Shown here: positions 7,056-10,351 of the stretch, piece after piece
Layout: each line of letters opens with the position of its first letter
Numbering within the stretch: the first letter of the stretch is position 1
Origin: CAUUFM01 sp041844335
GTDB taxonomy: Bacteria; Bacillota; Clostridia; Lachnospirales; Lachnospiraceae
Length of the DNA: 10,351 bases
Assembly (NCBI GenBank): GCA_041844335.1
Contig: JBGZAX010000033.1
Location: 1-10,351 of the forward strand
Direction of reading: 5' to 3'
Made by a program: the position numbers and the translations under genes
The notes under the pieces: generated by a model
The model's input: the letters and a program-made list of their open reading frames with translations, nothing else
What the model was told of the DNA's origin: nothing
Database searches by the model: none

Positions 7056-7084
7056 ATTATATTATACAAACAAATGTTTGTCAA
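7056..7084 (-). promoter_or_regulatory. Consensus sigma-A promoter of the LysM (YneA-like) gene
   Basis: On the - strand TTGACA (7079-7084) and TATAAT (7056-7061) are separated by exactly 17 bases, a perfect match to the housekeeping consensus. A second TATAAT overlaps at 7061-7066. The expected start site is near 7049, leaving a leader of about 65 bases. A promoter this strong in front of a division inhibitor would need tight repression, which the two palindromes could provide. Confidence 0.85.
7066..7081. promoter_or_regulatory. LexA/DinR-like operator 2, in the -35/-10 spacer
   Basis: The palindrome ACAAAC-AAAT-GTTTGT lies in the promoter spacer and touches both hexamers. Its 14-base core, CAAACAAATGTTTG, fits the Bacillus DinR box CGAACRNRYGTTYG at 13 of 14 positions; only the second base, A for G, differs. 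Its core starts 32 bases from that of the other box, about three helical turns. A TetR-type repressor could also use such a site. Confidence 0.65.
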
Positions 7085-7152
7085 GCTTTATTTTTTATAA
7101 TCATTCGACCGACTTCCAGATTTATTCTTTCCATATTTTATGCAAATACTTC

Positions 7153-7182
7153 CTACACAAACAGGCAGATAATGTTCTTCAT
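7153..7182 (-). other. Nine-codon micro-ORF with a good ribosome binding site
   Basis: On the - strand GGAGG (7191-7195) stands eight bases before an ATG that opens MKNIICLFV and then stops. It lies between the lipoprotein terminator and the LysM promoter. It starts like a truncated signal peptide, so it may be a gene remnant, a tiny leader peptide or chance. No promoter for it is evident and I recognise nothing in the flanking frames. Apart from this and the listed sites, nothing else is seen in 6983-7283. Confidence 0.2.
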
Positions 7183-7231
7183 GATACCTTCCTCCGAAAT
7201 TCCTATTTTTATTCTATTGCCGCCACAAAAT

Positions 7232-7265
7232 AAAAAAAAAGAAAGCCCCGTTTTAGACTTTCTTT
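7232..7265 (-). terminator. Intrinsic terminator of the lipoprotein genes
   Basis: On the - strand AAAGAAAGTC (7256-7265) pairs with GGCTTTCTTT (7238-7247) as a ten-base stem with one G-U pair and an eight-base loop. The 3' arm runs straight into further T residues (down to 7232) and a T-rich stretch. It lies about 19 bases beyond the stop of the downstream lipoprotein gene, the right place to end a two-gene transcript. Confidence 0.85.
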
Positions 7266-7283
7266 TTCGGCTCCTTGCCGTTA

Positions 7284-8315
7284 TTAATTGGCTGTATAAT
7301 CACCTTGAGTGACCTTGAACTCGGCGGAGCTTGTATCTATATGCACATCTTCGCTTTGCAATACATTATGTCCTTCTTCATCGTCACAGATTGACAGAAT
7401 CATTTTTACATCATTTATTTTATCAATTCCTGCTTTGTGCAAATCATGCTCATACCATTCAATGCCCTTAAATGCGGATGAATTGGGCTGTACGGTGAAT
7501 AAGAAATAGGGATCTACGTTTACTCCGTTTATACGGCAGTCACTTACAGACAGCGTCCTATGCTTGTCTGTGCGGTTTTGTATATATAACTGTGCCGCGT
7601 AGCTAAAATTGGTATGATATGCATAACCTATTATTGATACGGTGACCTCGTCATTAGACATAATTACATTATCGGTCGTCTGAGAAGGTCGAATATATGT
7701 GTTGGCTTTATCCTCGCCGAACGGATATATTTTGACTGTTTCATACGCAACCGGTTCTGCCGATCCATCATCAAAATTTTTCACTACGAAGGTTACCCGT
7801 ATGTCCGAAAAATCAATTTCGGTATTTGAGGCACCATTAAGATCCTCAGGCAGATCAAAATTGTTGAAAATGAATTCCGTCCGCTTTGTTTTACCCGGTT
7901 TGACGGTATCATTCATAATAGGTTCGCAACATACACCGTTTATAACGCCATCTGTCGCATAATATTCATACCGGATGTTGTCAGACTTGTTTTCAAGGCT
8001 TACATCAAATACATATGTACCGTCATCATGAGGTTTCATTGAGAGCAGTTTTATAGAGCATTCATCATTGTCGACTACTGTCGTTTCTTTAAAATTTGAT
8101 GCATCGGGTTTTTCATCCTTGTTAACAGTACCGTTATCGGCTTCTTTTAAGTTATTTGTATCGGCACTGTCGACGACTGACGGTTGTTTGTCACTGTTTG
8201 CCGACAGCTCGTTACTGACAGTATTTTTGGCTTTTTTGCCGATACCGCAGGCTGACATCGATATTGTACAAATTAAAATAAGTAATATTGACAAAGATTT
8301 TTTCATATTTATCAT
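7284..8315 (-). CDS. Putative lipoprotein with two DUF4352/DUF5067-like domains (copy 1)
   Basis: A 343-residue secreted lipoprotein of unknown function. It has an N-terminal signal sequence with a lipobox ending SMSAC (Cys23), then a Ser/Asp/Asn/Lys-rich linker to about residue 80. Two beta-rich domains follow (roughly 85-205 and 215-335). They appear related: both show an 'ENKSD / QNRTD' strand, then 'INGV..xP', a 'V.P' turn and an aromatic strand. The fold resembles the Ig-like DUF4352/DUF5067 group found in Firmicute lipoproteins. It is a tandem paralogue of the gene at 8381-9403, and long stretches are nearly identical, for instance DKANTYIR. AAGGAGG at 8320-8326 lies only four bases before this ATG. 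An alternative start at 8306 (MKKSLS) would put the lipid-anchor Cys at residue 20 as in the paralogue. Confidence 0.85.
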   Translation of the reverse strand: MINMKKSLSILLILICTISMSACGIGKKAKNTVSNELSANSDKQPSVVDSADTNNLKEADNGTVNKDEKPDASNFKETTVVDNDECSIKLLSMKPHDDGTYVFDVSLENKSDNIRYEYYATDGVINGVCCEPIMNDTVKPGKTKRTEFIFNNFDLPEDLNGASNTEIDFSDIRVTFVVKNFDDGSAEPVAYETVKIYPFGEDKANTYIRPSQTTDNVIMSNDEVTVSIIGYAYHTNFSYAAQLYIQNRTDKHRTLSVSDCRINGVNVDPYFLFTVQPNSSAFKGIEWYEHDLHKAGIDKINDVKMILSICDDEEGHNVLQSEDVHIDTSSAEFKVTQGDYTAN

Positions 8316-8346
8316 GTATCCTCCTTTATATAGCCGACGATTCTAT

Positions 8347-8367
8347 GATGCAATAGTATTTTGCATC
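8347..8367. other. Small hairpin in the gap between the two lipoprotein genes
   Basis: GATGCAA (8347-8353) and TTGCATC (8361-8367) form a seven-base inverted repeat with a seven-base loop in the 65-base gap. There is no T run after it on the - strand, so it is not a proper terminator. It might adjust the relative levels or mRNA stability of the two genes if they are co-transcribed. Confidence 0.35.
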
Positions 8368-8380
8368 GTTATCAACTGTA

Positions 8381-9403
8381 TTAATTGTCCGTGTGAACTT
8401 TGAATTCAATAGAGCTTGTATCAATAAAGACATCTTCTTTTTTAATTATATTATAATTTTCGTCATATGTTAACAGGACCATTTCTATCTTGTCGATTTT
8501 ATTAATTCCCAATTTCTTCAAACCTTCAACATTCCATTCGACGCTGTTAAATACGGATGAATTAGGCAGCACGGTTAATGCAAAATAAGGGTCTACGTGC
8601 AATCCGTTTATATAGCAGTCTTCGGCTGACAGCATTGCGGGCTTGTCCGTATGGTTTTGTATGTATAATTCCGCCGCATAGCTCCAATCAGTATTATATG
8701 TATAACCTATTATTGACACGGTAACATCGTCATTAGCCATAATTACGCGATCGGTCATCTGAGAATGACGAATATATGTGTTGGCTTTGTCCTCACCGAA
8801 CGGATATATTTTGACTGTTTCATTCACAGTAGGTTTTGCCAATCCATCATTAAAATCCTGCACTCTAAAGGTTATTCGTATGTCGGAAAAATCAATTTTA
8901 GTATCTAATGCACCGTTACTATCATGAGGCAGATAAAGGCCACTGAATCTTAATTCTGTCTGTTCTGTTTTACCCGGATCGACACTTTGACTCATCATAG
9001 GCGTACACTGCACACCGTTTATGACGGTGTCCGTTGCATAATACATATACTTTGTGGTGTCGGATTTGTTTTCAAGGCTTACATCAAAGATATATGTACC
9101 GTCATAATCGGGCCTCATTGAGACGAGTTTTATAGAGCATTTATCATTATCGACTACAGTCGTTTCTTTAAAATTCGATGCATCAAGCTGTTCATTCTTG
9201 TTGACAGTGTCGTTGTCGGTTTCTTTTGAGTCATCCTTACTGTCGCTACCGACTGAGGATTGTTCGCCGCTATTTGTCAACGGATTGCTGCCCGTAGTGA
9301 GGCTGTCATCAGTGGAGGCGTTTCCGGTTTTTTTGCCGCTGCCGCAAGCTGACATGACCATTATCAGAGATAAAATAATTGATATCGTCAAAAGTTTCTT
9401 CAT
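8381..9403 (-). CDS. Putative lipoprotein with two DUF4352/DUF5067-like domains (copy 2)
   Basis: A 340-residue paralogue of the gene just downstream and the first of the pair in transcription order. The signal sequence starts MKKLLTIS and ends in the lipobox VMSAC, so Cys20 becomes lipidated and anchors the protein to the outer face of the membrane. A Ser/Thr/Asp/Asn-rich linker leads to two related beta domains. Shared blocks with copy 1 include NFKETTVVDND, GTYIFDVSLENKSD (GTYVFDVSLENKSD in copy 1), TVKIYPFGEDKANTYIR and DVTVSIIGY. The linkers and the far C-termini differ most. The start is clear: AAAGGAG (9411-9417) seven bases before ATG. No enzymatic motif is visible; binding or envelope-stress roles are possible but unsupported. 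Confidence 0.85.
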   Translation of the reverse strand: MKKLLTISIILSLIMVMSACGSGKKTGNASTDDSLTTGSNPLTNSGEQSSVGSDSKDDSKETDNDTVNKNEQLDASNFKETTVVDNDKCSIKLVSMRPDYDGTYIFDVSLENKSDTTKYMYYATDTVINGVQCTPMMSQSVDPGKTEQTELRFSGLYLPHDSNGALDTKIDFSDIRITFRVQDFNDGLAKPTVNETVKIYPFGEDKANTYIRHSQMTDRVIMANDDVTVSIIGYTYNTDWSYAAELYIQNHTDKPAMLSAEDCYINGLHVDPYFALTVLPNSSVFNSVEWNVEGLKKLGINKIDKIEMVLLTYDENYNIIKKEDVFIDTSSIEFKVHTDN

Positions 9404-9441
9404 AAATAAACTCCTTTCGGTATGAAATATAATATTGAAGT

Positions 9442-9492
9442 CCGCCGTTTCTTGAATGACAAAGAATATGTCAGCAAATCAGTCAACGGTGG
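9442..9492. other. Inverted repeat in the lipoprotein leader
   Basis: CCGCCGTT (9442-9449) faces AACGGTGG (9485-9492), eight pairs with one G-U on the + strand or one A-C mismatch on the - strand. An inner TGACA/TGTCA pair lies at 9457-9461 and 9469-9473. It falls within the roughly 120-base leader expected from the upstream promoter. It does not match a riboswitch class I know. Confidence 0.35.
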
Positions 9493-9531
9493 ATAATCTT
9501 CATTTCCTACAAGTAATATAAATTTTAATCT

Positions 9532-9560
9532 ATAATAACATGAATTTGCCGTTATGTCCA
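9532..9560 (-). promoter_or_regulatory. Candidate sigma-A promoter for the lipoprotein pair
   Basis: On the - strand TGGACA (9555-9560) and TATTAT (9532-9537) are separated by 17 bases, each one base off consensus. It lies about 130 bases before the ATG of the first lipoprotein gene and points at it. The start would be near 9525. The intergenic stretch 9404-9709 holds this, the inverted repeat and a weak terminator candidate; I see no gene in it. Confidence 0.55.
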
Positions 9561-9613
9561 TTTTTCTTTAATTTTCTTATTATCATGTATTCAAATTAAT
9601 CACATATTCGATC

Positions 9614-9636
9614 AAAAAGCAAGGATAAAAGCTTTT
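9614..9636 (-). terminator. Weak terminator candidate after the MFS gene
   Basis: On the - strand AAAAGC (9631-9636) and GCTTTT (9615-9620) form a six-base stem around a ten-base loop, followed by one more T. It lies about 75 bases past the MFS stop. The stem is AT-rich and the T run short, so the call is tentative. Confidence 0.3.
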
Positions 9637-9709
9637 CTGTTGGCAACAAATCGGAGAAAGAATGTCGGAACGATAATTTAATTCCATATGACAATCTGTT
9701 TTCTATAAT

Positions 9710-10351
9710 TTACGTTTCTATGTATTTCTTGAATACACTATGATACATAACATAGCAAACAAATACTCCTAAAGATGCTATGTAAAAGCAAATATATGTG
9801 GGCAATCTATCAGTAATAACTCCAAAAAACATATTCCCGAAAGGAATCAATATCAAAGAAAGCATTTTTTTAATTGATAAAACTCTGCTTAAACATTCCT
9901 TTGGAATAGTTTTTTGATAGAGTATGGAAATTGACATATGTACCGGCATCATTGTGGCTACAACCAAACAGTCAATAACAGTTATAAGTATAATGGCAAA
10001 TGTTATGGAAGTTATTATATTTCTTTGATATAAAAATACTGTTAAACCAATCATAAATAGTGTAGAAAAGATGACTATTGATGAGTTAATAATCAGAACC
10101 TTTGTTTTAACCTTTTTAACAAGTGGAATCGCAAAAATAGGAACTATTATAGTCATTGATGCCACTATGGAATTATATAATCCATAAATAGATTCATCTA
10201 CCTTAAATACACATAAGAACAGATAAGGTACTGTAACAGCATATACTGAAGAAAAGAAAAAATCCATTAAAGGAACTATAAACATAAATTGTTTTATGAA
10301 TTCATGATTTTTTATAACATCTATTCCTTCTTTTAAATCCTCTAAGAAAGA
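9710..10351 (-). CDS. MFS transporter (MFS_3 / macrolide-efflux-like), C-terminal half
   Basis: A partial membrane exporter; the frame is open to the right edge of the window, giving about 213 codons, so the ATG at 10285 is internal. The segment before it reads FLEDLKEGIDVIKNHEFIKQ, the central cytoplasmic loop typical of MFS_3 exporters (MefA/Bcr-like drug efflux, about 400 residues in full). After it come roughly five to six hydrophobic helices. Between the later ones lies the family's loop YQKTIPKECLSRVLSIKKM, followed by PFGNMFFGVITD. It probably exports a small molecule by proton antiport; the substrate is unknown. It may or may not be co-transcribed with the lipoproteins: a gap of about 300 bases with its own promoter candidate argues against. 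Confidence 0.85.
   Translation of the reverse strand, partial: SFLEDLKEGIDVIKNHEFIKQFMFIVPLMDFFFSSVYAVTVPYLFLCVFKVDESIYGLYNSIVASMTIIVPIFAIPLVKKVKTKVLIINSSIVIFSTLFMIGLTVFLYQRNIITSITFAIILITVIDCLVVATMMPVHMSISILYQKTIPKECLSRVLSIKKMLSLILIPFGNMFFGVITDRLPTYICFYIASLGVFVCYVMYHSVFKKYIET

Larger units (their letters stand above)
7284..9403 (-). repeat. Tandem gene duplication of about 1.08 kb period
   Basis: The two lipoprotein genes are direct repeats. Matching stretches such as GAATATATGTGTTGGCTTT occur in both, offset by about 1,079 bases. Similarity runs through the coding parts but not the 65-base gap, where copy 1 has only a shared ribosome binding site type. Parts of these genes look more GC-rich than the surrounding AT-rich DNA. 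Confidence 0.8.

Noticed and set aside
7028..7081. CRISPR or transposon-end origin of the repeated palindromes
   Set aside because: Only two copies, very short, sitting exactly on a promoter; operator function explains them better.
7052..7312. 86-codon + strand frame downstream of the + facing promoter-like signal
   Set aside because: No ribosome binding site, low-complexity Ile/Phe-rich translation, and it runs through the palindromes and the lipoprotein terminator.
8068..8403. 111-codon + strand frame opposite the lipoprotein signal-sequence region
   Set aside because: Antisense to the linker and signal peptide of copy 1; no start signal.

Overview
The window looks like chromosome from a low-GC Gram-positive anaerobe of the class Clostridia. 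The evidence is the strongly AT-rich sequence, AGGAGG-type ribosome binding sites, TTGACA/TATAAT promoters, ClpC rather than ClpA/ClpB architecture, lipobox lipoproteins, and a YneA-like LysM membrane protein behind operators resembling the Bacillus LexA/DinR box. I cannot name a genus. There are no tRNA or rRNA genes, CRISPR arrays, transposases or phage genes.

Left part (2-6567, all + strand): a tightly packed gene train. It holds the end of a YtrA-type GntR repressor, a ClpC-type AAA+ unfoldase, a small conserved protein of unknown function whose start overlaps the end of clpC, the recombination protein RadA, an alpha/beta-hydrolase (lysophospholipase/monoacylglycerol-lipase type), D-aminoacyl-tRNA deacylase (Dtd, ATGA overlap) and, after an 80-base gap, a divergent shikimate-kinase-family protein. 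Gaps of 2-25 bases or overlaps suggest one transcript from gntR through dtd. The shared theme is housekeeping quality control: protein unfolding, DNA repair and removal of mischarged D-amino acids. In the well-known Firmicute arrangement clpC follows ctsR-mcsA-mcsB and radA is followed by disA. Here a GntR gene takes the upstream position and a hydrolase the downstream one.

Middle (6546-7283): the train ends at a hairpin shared with a convergent gene on the - strand. That gene encodes a one-TM protein with an extracytoplasmic LysM domain, the layout of the SOS cell-division inhibitor YneA. Its promoter is a perfect TTGACA-N17-TATAAT. One CAAAC-N4-GTTTG palindrome lies in the spacer and a second, longer one lies over the predicted start site, which suggests tight repression that is released on DNA damage.

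Right part (7222-10351, all - strand): two tandem paralogous lipoproteins of about 340 residues, each with two related C-terminal domains that look like DUF4352/DUF5067-type beta-sandwiches. They have a candidate promoter, a structured leader and a good intrinsic terminator. Upstream of them is the C-terminal half of an MFS exporter that runs off the window edge.
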